Of a stretch of 32,241 bases of DNA, positions 15,611 through 24,940 are shown piece by piece; the first letter of the stretch is position 1; every line of letters starts with the position of its first letter. Source of the DNA: Terriglobales bacterium (lineage in GTDB: Bacteria > Acidobacteriota > Terriglobia > Terriglobales > Acidobacteriaceae); assembly GCA_025935035.1 (NCBI GenBank), contig JAICWB010000005.1, forward strand, positions 1 through 32,241, in the 5' to 3' direction. Under the pieces are notes generated by a model that was not told where the DNA came from, searched no databases, and saw only the letters and a program-made list of their open reading frames with translations. Both the position numbers and the translations under genes were made by a program.

Positions 15611-18600
15611 ATGTCTGAATTCACCCACCTTCATCTCCATTCCCATTTCTCATTGCTGGATGGCGCTTGCGAGCCGGAAAAACTCGTCGCCCGGGTGAAG
15701 GAACAGGGTATGAAGTCGGTCGCCATGACCGACCACGGAAACATCTTCGGAGCGTGGCACTTCTACCAGGCGGCGAAAGCTGCCGACGTAAAGCCGATCA
15801 TCGGATGCGAACTCTACATCTGCAAGAAAGACGACCACCGCGCCGCGCCCGAAGGCGACAAGTACAACCATCTTCTTGTTCTCGCCGAGACCGACGAAGG
15901 CTACCGCAACCTGGTCAAGATCACCTCCGAAGCTTCGTTGCACGGTATGTATTACAAGCCGCGTGTTAGCAAAAAGTTTTTAGCCGAGCACTCGAAAGGT
16001 CTGATCGGTCTCTCTGGATGTCTTGCCGGCGAAGTCTGCGAAGAGTTGATGGAAGGCCACTACGAAAAGGCCAAAGTCGCCGCCGGACAATACAGCGAGA
16101 TTTTCGGCAAAAACAATTTTTTCATAGAGATTCAAGACCAAGGCCTGCCGGAAGAACACCGCATCCATAAAGATTTGTTCCGCCTGGAACAAGATCTCGG
16201 CCTGCCCATGGTCGCCACCAATGACTCGCATTACCTCTGTGAGGGCGACGCGCACGCCCATGACGTTCTGATCTGCGTACAGACTGGAAAGTCAGTCCAC
16301 GATACGAATCGCCTAAAATTCCATGGAGACCAGTTCTTCGTAAAGAATGCGGACGAGATGGGGCGCGTGTTCAAAGAAGCGCCCGCAGTTCTGTCCCGCA
16401 CCATGGGCATCGCCGAGCGCTGCAACGTAAAACTGGAAAAGGTGAAAAATCCTTTCCCGAAGTTCGACGTCCCCGATGGCCACACCGCCGACACGTACTT
16501 CGAACATGTCGCGCGACAGGGAATGGCCAAGCGCTTCGAGCAGATGCGCCTGCTCACGCATAGCGGAAAACTGAAGAAGACAGTATCGGATTACGAACAG
16601 CGGCTAACGCTGGAGATCAAGATCATCCAGCAGATGCAGTTCAGCGGATACTTCCTCATCGTGTGGGACTTCATCCGCTACGCAAAGGTCAACAACATTC
16701 CGGTAGGCCCGGGCCGTGGTTCCGCGGCGGGCTCGCTCGTTTCGTACGCAATGGAGATCACCGACATCGATCCTCTGCAGAACGAGCTTCTCTTCGAGCG
16801 CTTCCTGAATCCTGAGCGCGTGTCCTTGCCAGATATCGACATCGACTTCTGCATGAACCGCCGTGGCGAAGTGATCAATTACGTCACGCAAAAGTACGGT
16901 CGCGAGAACGTCGCGCAGATCATCACCTTCGGGACCATGGCCGCCAAGGCGGCGATCAAAGACGTGGGCCGAGCTATGGACATGCCCTACAACGAGGTGG
17001 ACCGCATCGCCAAGATGGTGCCCACCACGTTGAACATCACGCTCGAAGATGCGCTGAAAGATTCCCCGCCGCTCGCACAGGCCTACAACTCTGAGCCGCA
17101 AGTGAAGCAGTTGATGGACACCGCCCGCAAGCTCGAGGGCCTGGTGCGCAATGTCGGCGTCCACGCGGCGGGCGTTGTCATCGCGCCGCAACCGCTCATC
17201 GAGCTGGTTCCGCTGCACAAGACGAAGAACGACGAAATCGTGACTGCCTTCGACATGAAGGCCATTGAGAAGATCGGGCTGCTGAAGATGGACTTCCTCG
17301 GCCTGACGACACTCACTATTCTCGATGACGCGCTGAAGTTGATCGCGCAGCGTGGGATTCAACTCGATCTGAACGCCCTTCCTCTCGACGATCAGCAGAC
17401 ATATGAAAAGGTCTTCCACAAAGGACTCACCTCCGGCGTCTTCCAGTTTGAATCAAGCGGCATGCGGGACGTTCTGCGCAGGTACAAGCCCACAGTCGTC
17501 GAAGACCTGACAGCGTTGAACGCGCTCTACCGCCCCGGCCCCATACAGGGCGGCATGATCGACGACTTCATCGACCGCAAAGCGGGAAAGAAGAAAGTCG
17601 AATACGAACTTCCTGAACTCGAAGAAATCTTGAAGGAGACCCTGGGAGTCATCGTTTATCAAGAGCAAGTCATGCAGATCGCCAACCGTTTGGCCGGCTA
17701 CTCGCTCGGCGAAGCCGACCTGCTACGCCGCGCCATGGGTAAGAAGAACGCGGAAGAGATGGCGAAACAGCGCGAGCGCTTTGTCTCCGGCGCGAAAGAG
17801 CGCGGCTTCAACGAGCGCAAGATCGTAAAGATATTCGACCTGATGGAGCAGTTTGCCGGTTACGGCTTCAACAAATCGCACTCCGCCGCCTATGCGCTCC
17901 TCGCATTTCAGACCGCATATCTCAAAACGCACTACCCCATTGAGTTCATGGCGGCACTGCTCACTTCAGTAACGGGCAGCACTGACGATGTGGTGAAGTA
18001 CATCAACGAATGCCGCGAGATGGGGATTGCCGTGGAGCCGCCCGATATCAACGTCTCTGACGCCAACTTCACGCCGCACGGCAACGCCATCCGCTTCGGC
18101 CTAGCTGCAGTCAAGAACGTCGGACACAATGCCATCGAATCCATCGTCGCCGGCCGCAAGAAGTCCGGCAGGTACACATCATTCTTTGACTTCTGCGAGA
18201 GTGTGGACCTGCGCTTGCTCAACAAGCGCGTACTCGAGTCGTTGATCAAAAGCGGTGCCATGGACGCCCTCGGCTCTCGCTCGCAACTCTTCGCCGTTGT
18301 AGATAAAGCCATAGAGCGCGCACAAAAAGCACAGCGCGACGCCGAATCCGGCCAGCACGGCCTCTTCGGCGTCTTCAACGACGATTCTCCCGGAGCGGCG
18401 TCGCCAGAAAAGCTCCCGGCAGTCCCTGAGTGGGACGAATTCCAGCGTCTCGCTGCCGAAAAAGAGATTCTCGGCTTCTTCATCACCGGTCATCCACTGG
18501 AAAAATACGCAGACAAACTCAGTGACTTCAACGCACTCGACACGCGCGCTATCTCAGAGATGAAGCAGGGAACCGGTAAAGACGAGATTCGTGCCGCTGG

Positions 18601-19081
18601 CGTCCTCACAGGCATTAAAGTCCTGAAATCGAAAAAAGGCGACCTCTACGCGCAGGCTGCCCTCGAAGACATGTCCGGCAAAGTGGATGTGCTGGTCTTC
18701 CCTGAAGCCTATCGTAAGCTCTCAGAGAAGTTGAAGATCGAATCTCCGGTACTGGTAAGCGCCACGGTGCGGATCGAAGAAGGCGCGGCGCCCAAGCTCG
18801 CCCTCAGCCAGATCACTCCCTTGGAAGACGCCCAGCCCAAGCTTCCTAACTCCATTCGCATCCGCGTCCCGTTAGACACTGCCACGAACAGCACCGTAGA
18901 TGCCCTCCAATCACTATGCGTCGAGCGCAAAGGCGCTGCCAAAGTGTTATTTGACCTCGAGCGCCCGCGTGACTTTTTGGTCGTGCTGGAGGCGGAAGGC
19001 TATAATGTGCAGGCTGACCGCGCCTTCATCAATCGCGTGGAAGAGCTTTGCGGACGCAACAGCGTACGCGTGATCGACTAG
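15611..19081 (+). CDS. dnaE: DNA polymerase III subunit alpha
   Basis: PHP domain (HLHLHSHFSLLDGAC, MTDHGNIFGAWHFY), polymerase motifs (VGPGRGSAAGSLVSYAMEITDIDPL, LPDIDIDFC, GYGFNKSHSAAYALLAFQTAYLKTHYP), C-terminal OB fold. Confidence 0.97.
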   Translation: MSEFTHLHLHSHFSLLDGACEPEKLVARVKEQGMKSVAMTDHGNIFGAWHFYQAAKAADVKPIIGCELYICKKDDHRAAPEGDKYNHLLVLAETDEGYRNLVKITSEASLHGMYYKPRVSKKFLAEHSKGLIGLSGCLAGEVCEELMEGHYEKAKVAAGQYSEIFGKNNFFIEIQDQGLPEEHRIHKDLFRLEQDLGLPMVATNDSHYLCEGDAHAHDVLICVQTGKSVHDTNRLKFHGDQFFVKNADEMGRVFKEAPAVLSRTMGIAERCNVKLEKVKNPFPKFDVPDGHTADTYFEHVARQGMAKRFEQMRLLTHSGKLKKTVSDYEQRLTLEIKIIQQMQFSGYFLIVWDFIRYAKVNNIPVGPGRGSAAGSLVSYAMEITDIDPLQNELLFERFLNPERVSLPDIDIDFCMNRRGEVINYVTQKYGRENVAQIITFGTMAAKAAIKDVGRAMDMPYNEVDRIAKMVPTTLNITLEDALKDSPPLAQAYNSEPQVKQLMDTARKLEGLVRNVGVHAAGVVIAPQPLIELVPLHKTKNDEIVTAFDMKAIEKIGLLKMDFLGLTTLTILDDALKLIAQRGIQLDLNALPLDDQQTYEKVFHKGLTSGVFQFESSGMRDVLRRYKPTVVEDLTALNALYRPGPIQGGMIDDFIDRKAGKKKVEYELPELEEILKETLGVIVYQEQVMQIANRLAGYSLGEADLLRRAMGKKNAEEMAKQRERFVSGAKERGFNERKIVKIFDLMEQFAGYGFNKSHSAAYALLAFQTAYLKTHYPIEFMAALLTSVTGSTDDVVKYINECREMGIAVEPPDINVSDANFTPHGNAIRFGLAAVKNVGHNAIESIVAGRKKSGRYTSFFDFCESVDLRLLNKRVLESLIKSGAMDALGSRSQLFAVVDKAIERAQKAQRDAESGQHGLFGVFNDDSPGAASPEKLPAVPEWDEFQRLAAEKEILGFFITGHPLEKYADKLSDFNALDTRAISEMKQGTGKDEIRAAGVLTGIKVLKSKKGDLYAQAALEDMSGKVDVLVFPEAYRKLSEKLKIESPVLVSATVRIEEGAAPKLALSQITPLEDAQPKLPNSIRIRVPLDTATNSTVDALQSLCVERKGAAKVLFDLERPRDFLVVLEAEGYNVQADRAFINRVEELCGRNSVRVID

Positions 19082-19100
19082 TCCCGCTGCAAGACCCACT

Positions 19101-20054
19101 ATGGACAAGGTTTCCAAGACCCAACAAGAACTGGAACAGATGGAGCGCCAGCTCGGAAAGCTGGAGTCGCTCGCCGGCGACAACCAAGCTGCTAAAGAAC
19201 AACTTCATCAACTGCTCGAAAAATTAAACACCCTGCGCAACCAAGTGGGCGCCAGCATGAGCGCATGGCAGCGCACGGAACTCGCCCGACACGCGCAGCG
19301 TCCTTACACTCTCGATTACATCGAACGCATCTTCACCGACTGGAGTGAGATCCACGGAGACCGCGCATTCGGCGACGACCCCGCCATCGTCTGCGGTATG
19401 GCCCGCTTCCATGGCGAAGAGGTCATGGTAATTGGCCATCAGAAGGCGCGCGACACGAAGCAGAAGGTTTACCGTAACTTCGGCATGGCGAATCCTGAAG
19501 GCTATCGCAAGGCATTACGCACCATGAAGATGGCGGAAAAGTTTCATCGCCCCGTCCTCACATTCGTGGATACGCCGGGCGCATATCCCGGTCTAGGCGC
19601 AGAAGAGCGCGGACAAGCCGAAGCCATAGCCCGCAACCTGCGCGAGATGGTTCGCCTGAAGGTTCCTATCATCACTACCATCACTGGTGAAGGAGGCAGC
19701 GGCGGCGCACTCGCGATTGCCGTGGCCGACCGCGTGTTGATGATGGAAAATTCGGTCTACTCGGTCATTACTCCTGAAGGCTGTGCCTCCATCATGTGGC
19801 GGGATGCCTCGAAGAAAGAGCTCGCTGCCAGTGCGCTAAAAGTCACCGCGCGCGACCTGCGCGAGCTGAAGCTGGTCGATGACGTGGTTCCTGAGCCGGA
19901 AGGCGGCGCGCATCTTGACCATGAAAAAGCCGCTGCGTTGCTGGATGCCTCCTTACAAAAGTATCTTTCGGAATTACGCTCACAATCCGTGGATTCTTTA
20001 GTTGCCGCGCGTTACGACAAATTCCGCAACATCGGCCAGTTCTTCACCGAGTGA
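19101..20054 (+). CDS. accA: Acetyl-CoA carboxylase carboxyltransferase subunit alpha
   Basis: RPYTLDYIERIFTDWSEIHGDRAFGDDPAIVCGMARF, FVDTPGAYPGLGAEERGQAEAIARNLREM, GEGGSGGALAIAVADRVLMMENSVYSVITPEGCASIMWRD. Confidence 0.96.
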   Translation: MDKVSKTQQELEQMERQLGKLESLAGDNQAAKEQLHQLLEKLNTLRNQVGASMSAWQRTELARHAQRPYTLDYIERIFTDWSEIHGDRAFGDDPAIVCGMARFHGEEVMVIGHQKARDTKQKVYRNFGMANPEGYRKALRTMKMAEKFHRPVLTFVDTPGAYPGLGAEERGQAEAIARNLREMVRLKVPIITTITGEGGSGGALAIAVADRVLMMENSVYSVITPEGCASIMWRDASKKELAASALKVTARDLRELKLVDDVVPEPEGGAHLDHEKAAALLDASLQKYLSELRSQSVDSLVAARYDKFRNIGQFFTE

Positions 20055-21103
20055 CGCTCTCCCGAATGGCTAAACACCCAGATAAAACAAAAGGCATGGT
20101 TGCGCGTGCCTGTTGCCGCGTGGACCTTGCCGGCGGAACGCTGGACATGTGGCCGCTCTACCTTTTTCATCCAGGCGCAGTCACTGTCAACGTGGGTGTG
20201 AGCGTGATGACCGAATGCCGGATCACTCCTGCATCTTCACCGGCAATCACCCTTCGCTCACGCGATACGAAAAAGCAAGATAGATTCCCGAACGTGCCTT
20301 CGCTCCTGAAGGCCCCAGGTTTCAATCATCCTCTCGCCGGATATCTCTGCCGGTTCTTCCTGCAAGAAGAGAAGCTGAAGTCCGGCTTCACGCTGGAGAC
20401 CCACTCTGAATCTCCCGCCGGCGCAGGAATCTCTGGTTCGTCTGCCTTGATGATCTCTACCACCACCGCTTTAGCCCGTCTCACTGGACGCAAGCTGAGC
20501 AAAGAACAGATCCGTCAGATCGCGCAGAATGTTGAAGCGCAGCTCATTCGCGTCCCTACCGGATGCCAGGATTACTATCCCGCGCTTTATGGTGGCGTGA
20601 GCGCCATCCACCTTCGCGAAGACGGTGTTCACCGGGAAGAGCTGCCGGTCAGCCACGCAGAGATGAACTCGCGCTTCGTTCTCGCTTACACCGGTGCGCC
20701 CCGCCAATCGGGCATTAATAACTGGGAAGTCTTCAAGTCGCATATCAATGGCGACAAGCGTGTTTTCCGCAACTTCACGCAGATTTCGCAGATAGCCCAA
20801 GAGATGGAGCGCGCCGTAGGTTCGGCATCATGGACCGAGGTTGCTCGCCTCCTTCGCGAAGAATGGAAGCTGCGCAAGACCAACGCTCCGGGCATCACTA
20901 CTCCTCTGATTGATAAGCTTGTCGCCTCCGCAACTAAGCAAGGAGCCCGCGCGGCTAAAGTCTGCGGAGCGGGCGGCGGAGGATGCGTCATCTTCTTCGT
21001 CGAACCAGACGCGCAAGCCCGCGTAAAAGAAGCGATTGTGCAGCAAGGCGGCCGGGTGATGCCGTTCAAAGTACATGGGAAGGGCGTATCAGTCTCCGGC
21101 TAG
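20051..21103 (+). CDS. GHMP-family kinase (sugar-7-phosphate kinase / HddA-like; substrate uncertain)
   Basis: CRVDLAGGTLDMWPLY, ESPAGAGISGSSALMISTTTAL (GHMP ATP loop), GCQDYYPALYGGVSAIHL, KVCGAGGGGCVIFF. GTG 20051 overlaps the accA stop by 4 bp; ATG 20066 is an alternative. Confidence 0.8.
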   Translation: MTLSRMAKHPDKTKGMVARACCRVDLAGGTLDMWPLYLFHPGAVTVNVGVSVMTECRITPASSPAITLRSRDTKKQDRFPNVPSLLKAPGFNHPLAGYLCRFFLQEEKLKSGFTLETHSESPAGAGISGSSALMISTTTALARLTGRKLSKEQIRQIAQNVEAQLIRVPTGCQDYYPALYGGVSAIHLREDGVHREELPVSHAEMNSRFVLAYTGAPRQSGINNWEVFKSHINGDKRVFRNFTQISQIAQEMERAVGSASWTEVARLLREEWKLRKTNAPGITTPLIDKLVASATKQGARAAKVCGAGGGGCVIFFVEPDAQARVKEAIVQQGGRVMPFKVHGKGVSVSG

Positions 21104-21256
21104 CTGCTGTCCTGACGACACTCCACTTTTTGCCTCACTCTCGGCTTCAAAAAGCATCCAACTAAAGGCAGAGTTCCTGAAAACGAGGGAACATTTGCAA
21201 TTCACAAAAAATGGGCGAATCATAGTGCCAGCCACTCCGTCTAACACGGTGTCGTC

Positions 21257-22297
21257 ATGAAACAGTTCCGGTCTCCCAAGTTCGCCGCTATCGCAGCAAT
21301 CCTTGTCTTACTAGCGCAGCCGTTCGCGTTTGCCAAAGATCCCAAACCCAACCAGGCTCCGCCCATCAGCAAGGAGACCAAGCTGCAGATCACGCGCCTG
21401 CTAAGTTCAGAGTTCGTGTGGACGCGTAAGCCATTCCCGCTGGGAATGGAGGGCATCGTGATCATGCCGAATGGGGACATCAATCCCGACGGGCCTAATC
21501 TCGAGAAGGCAGTGATGGCAAAGGGAATGGCCGCCAAGGCCGGCGAGCGAGTGCAGATCACCGATGTGAAGTTCAAGGGCAGCGAGATCGTGCTTGAGAT
21601 CAATGGCGGCGGAAAGAAAAAGACCAAGTGGTACCAGCATGTCGAAGTCGGCATTGGCAACAATACTGCGCAAGCACCTGATACGGGCCCCGCGCCTAAG
21701 GGCACTTATTTGACCATGGAATTCAAGGGTTACGTGCCTGAAGTCACGCTCGATGAATTGAAAGCCCGCATGAATCCGGTGGTTGATTTTAGCGTCAAGT
21801 CTGCCGCTCAAGCGTACGTAGAAACACTTCCTCCAATAGCGCGCAAGGCGATTGAGAACCACGAAGCGCTGGTCGGGATGAATAAAGAAATGGTCACTGA
21901 GGCCATGGGACGCCCGCCCAAGCGTATCCGCGACAAAGACGATCAGAACCGCAACTACGAGGAATGGATCTTCGGCGAGCCGCCGCAAGATGTGGAGTTT
22001 GTCCGTTTTGTCGGCGATGAAGTGGTACGCGTCGAAGTGATGAAAGTGAACGGCGACAAAATCGTCCGCACGCAACGGGAAATCACTTTGACCGATCCCG
22101 CAGTGGCGACCGCTCAACCGAAGCCGGTCACTGGCCCGCGCCCCGCTAACGCGCCTACACTGCGACGCCCGGGTGAAGAGATCCCAGACACTGATCCGAA
22201 TGGCATACAGACGCGCGTTCCAAATCCGAGGCCTAGTGGGACTTCCACTGATCCCGGCCCGCCAAAGACGTTCATCTCCGCGGGACCAGCGCGGTAA
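21257..22297 (+). CDS. Exported hypothetical protein with a BamE/SmpA-like C-terminal segment
   Basis: Signal peptide MKQFRSPKFAAIAAILVLLAQPFAFA. C-terminal ALVGMNKEMVTEAMGRPPKRIRDKDDQNRNYEEWIFG resembles the SmpA/OmlA pattern; Pro-rich tail. Confidence 0.7.
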   Translation: MKQFRSPKFAAIAAILVLLAQPFAFAKDPKPNQAPPISKETKLQITRLLSSEFVWTRKPFPLGMEGIVIMPNGDINPDGPNLEKAVMAKGMAAKAGERVQITDVKFKGSEIVLEINGGGKKKTKWYQHVEVGIGNNTAQAPDTGPAPKGTYLTMEFKGYVPEVTLDELKARMNPVVDFSVKSAAQAYVETLPPIARKAIENHEALVGMNKEMVTEAMGRPPKRIRDKDDQNRNYEEWIFGEPPQDVEFVRFVGDEVVRVEVMKVNGDKIVRTQREITLTDPAVATAQPKPVTGPRPANAPTLRRPGEEIPDTDPNGIQTRVPNPRPSGTSTDPGPPKTFISAGPAR

Positions 22298-22343
22298 CCG
22301 TAGATTCTTTGCGGTAGTGCCAAGCAGGCTTTACACTAAAAGT

Positions 22344-23984
22344 GTGAAGATTGCGCTGGGCCAGATCAACCCAACCGTCGGTGATTTCTCCGGCAACTCC
22401 AGGAAGATAGTTGATTTTTCACTTCGCGCGCGTGAAGCCGGCGCTGAACTCATTCTGTTTCCTGAGATGTCAGTCTGTGGATACCCCGCGCGTGACATGG
22501 TCGAGCGTCCCGCGTTCCTCACCCAAAGCCAGGAATCAGTGGAATGGATCGCTGAACAGACCAAAGGCATTTCAGTGATCTGCGGATACACCACACCGGC
22601 TGCCGCCAGGACGGGCAAATGCGTGATGAACTCCGCCGCTCTCCTCAGAGAAGGCAAGATCGCGTTTGTGCAATCGAAAATGCTGCTTCCGACTTATGAC
22701 GTCTTTGACGAGCAGCGCAATTTCGCTCCCGCCGCAAAACAAGAATTGTTGGACTATGCCGGCCGAAAGGTCGCGTTGACTATCTGTGAAGACGCTTGGA
22801 ACGATCAGCACTTTTGGACACATCGTCTCTATAACATCGATCCCGTGGAAGAATTGGTGCGTTCGGGAGCAAGACTGATCCTGAATATCTCCGCCTCGCC
22901 ATTTCAGATGGGCAAGTTGCAAGTGCGCGAAAGAATGCTTGCCACGATGGCCAAGGCAGACCACATCCCCGTGATTCTTGTGAATCAGGTAGGTGGGAAT
23001 GATGGAGTAGTGTTCGATGGCACGAGTCTCGCTGTTGCGCCCGATGGCACAGTCATTGCGCGCGCTAAATCTTTTGAAGAAGATCTGATCTACCTTGATC
23101 TCGATACTCTGCGAGGGGACGTTCGTCCTGCGATTGAAAGCAGTGAAGCCGCAGCTTACAAGGCCCTAGTCCTTGGCACGCGGGATTACGTCCACAAATG
23201 TGGATTCTCCAAAGCCGTACTCGGTCTCAGTGGCGGCATTGATTCCGCCTTGGTGGCTGCGATCGCCGTTGAGGCGTTGGGAAAAGAGAATGTTATCGGC
23301 GTAGGCATGCCAGGCCCATATTCATCGCAGGGAAGCGTTGACGATGCAAAGGCGCTCGCCGAAAATCTTGGTATCCGTTTTGAGCTGATTCCAATCGGTG
23401 ACATGTTCACATCGTTCCAAGCCACTCTTAAAGACGTGTTCGCTGGATTGAACGAAGATGTGACGGAAGAGAACATGCAAGCGCGCATTCGCGGCAACAT
23501 TCTCATGGCATTGTCGAACAAATTGAATGCATTCCTTCTGGCGACAGGCAACAAGTCAGAGATGGCAGTCGGCTATTGCACACTCAACGGCGACCTCTCC
23601 GGCGCCATGTGCGTTATCTCAGATGTGCCTAAGACGATGGTGTACAAGCTTGCCGCCTACGTGAATCGCTGCTGTGAGATCATTCCGCGGTCCACGATTG
23701 AAAAGCCACCATCTGCGGAACTGCGCCCGGATCAGACTGACCAAGACACGCTGCCGCCCTACGAAGTGCTCGATGTCATCCTTGAGGACTACATCGAAGA
23801 CATGAAAACAGTGAAGCAGATAGCGTCGGAGCGAAATCTGGACAAAGATTTAGTCCTCAAGATCGTGCGCATGGTTGAGCGCAGCGAATATAAACGCCAG
23901 CAAGCGCCTGTCGGGCTCAAGATAACGGAAAAAGCATTTGGCGTGGGCCGCCGTTTTCCCATCGCAGCAAAGTACGAGAAGTGA
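22344..23984 (+). CDS. nadE: Glutamine-dependent NAD+ synthetase
   Basis: Nitrilase-type N-terminus (VKIALGQINPTVGDFSGNSRKI, LILFPEMSVCGYPARD, ALTICEDAWND) plus synthetase domain (VLGLSGGIDSALVAAIAVEALG, LATGNKSEMAVGYCTLNGDLSG). GTG start chosen by homology; the track extends to 22173. Confidence 0.93.
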   Translation: MKIALGQINPTVGDFSGNSRKIVDFSLRAREAGAELILFPEMSVCGYPARDMVERPAFLTQSQESVEWIAEQTKGISVICGYTTPAAARTGKCVMNSAALLREGKIAFVQSKMLLPTYDVFDEQRNFAPAAKQELLDYAGRKVALTICEDAWNDQHFWTHRLYNIDPVEELVRSGARLILNISASPFQMGKLQVRERMLATMAKADHIPVILVNQVGGNDGVVFDGTSLAVAPDGTVIARAKSFEEDLIYLDLDTLRGDVRPAIESSEAAAYKALVLGTRDYVHKCGFSKAVLGLSGGIDSALVAAIAVEALGKENVIGVGMPGPYSSQGSVDDAKALAENLGIRFELIPIGDMFTSFQATLKDVFAGLNEDVTEENMQARIRGNILMALSNKLNAFLLATGNKSEMAVGYCTLNGDLSGAMCVISDVPKTMVYKLAAYVNRCCEIIPRSTIEKPPSAELRPDQTDQDTLPPYEVLDVILEDYIEDMKTVKQIASERNLDKDLVLKIVRMVERSEYKRQQAPVGLKITEKAFGVGRRFPIAAKYEK

Positions 23985-24002
23985 TCTAAACTCTTCGTTC
24001 CA

Positions 24003-24929
24003 ATGAAAGCCATCATGAAAACTATCATCACTTTCTTTTTGTGTTCCGCAATGGCGTTCAGCCAAACCGCAAAGACATCGAAGCCCGCAACCCATACCAC
24101 GCCCCCGAAAAAGACGCCGCCTGCAGTGGCGACGCCACAGTCCGCCCCTGCCACAGTCACGACTGAAGAAGTGCAGTCTTTTCTGCAAAAGATGTTCGGT
24201 TTTCAGCCGAGCGCGGTGTGGAAGGTAGCAGACATCTCGCCGTCGTCTGAAGACCCGTCAGTCACGCGAGTGGTTCTTCAGGTCGGGGACCAGTCGCAGA
24301 TTCTGTATGTTCTTCCCGGGGGAAAGTTTGCTATGGCGGGGGAGATGATCCCGTTCGGAGCGGATCCTTTTGCCCCGGTGCGTGAGGCGCTGGCGGCGGG
24401 CGCTCATGGTCCAGTCATGGGTAACAAGGACGCGCCGGTCACTCTGGTGGAATTTAGCGATCTCGAGTGCCCCCACTGTAAAGTAGCCCAACCCGTGATC
24501 GAGAAACTGGTCAATGAGTCGCCGAACGCCAAGCTGATCTACCAGCCATTTCCGCTTCCAATGCACACATGGGCCAAGCAGGCCGCAGCGTACGCCGAGT
24601 GTGTGCGCCAGCAGAATGAGCCGGCCATGTGGAAATTTTCTGACAGTGTCTATGCCGCGCAGAGTGAGATCACCGATGCGAATGCCACCGAGAAGTTCAC
24701 GGGCTTGGCTTCGAGCGCCGGAGTTGACGCCGCCAAAGTCGCCGCCTGTGCCACTCAACCGGACACCATGGCAAAGATCCAGCAGTCGATCGACCTGGGC
24801 CTGAGTGTTGGCGTGAATGCTACACCCACGTTGTTCATCGAAGGACGGAGAGTCTTGGGTATAAGCGAGGAATCATTGCCCACACTCAAAGCCATGATCG
24901 ATTACGAAGCGAAACAAACGAAGAAATGA
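24003..24929 (+). CDS. Exported DsbA-like thioredoxin-fold oxidoreductase
   Basis: Signal peptide; APVTLVEFSDLECPHCKVAQPVIEKL (CPHC), C-terminal VGVNATPTLFIEGRRVLG (cis-Pro loop). Confidence 0.87.
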   Translation: MKAIMKTIITFFLCSAMAFSQTAKTSKPATHTTPPKKTPPAVATPQSAPATVTTEEVQSFLQKMFGFQPSAVWKVADISPSSEDPSVTRVVLQVGDQSQILYVLPGGKFAMAGEMIPFGADPFAPVREALAAGAHGPVMGNKDAPVTLVEFSDLECPHCKVAQPVIEKLVNESPNAKLIYQPFPLPMHTWAKQAAAYAECVRQQNEPAMWKFSDSVYAAQSEITDANATEKFTGLASSAGVDAAKVAACATQPDTMAKIQQSIDLGLSVGVNATPTLFIEGRRVLGISEESLPTLKAMIDYEAKQTKK

Positions 24930-24940
24930 GCCGGCGAAGA

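Noticed and set aside
16604-17419. 271-aa ORF antisense inside dnaE
   Set aside because: Lies entirely within a well-supported dnaE; codon-shadow artefact.
22173-22343. N-terminal extension of the NAD synthetase ORF
   Set aside because: Overlaps the end of the preceding gene in another frame; the conserved nitrilase domain begins at VKIALGQINPT (GTG 22344).
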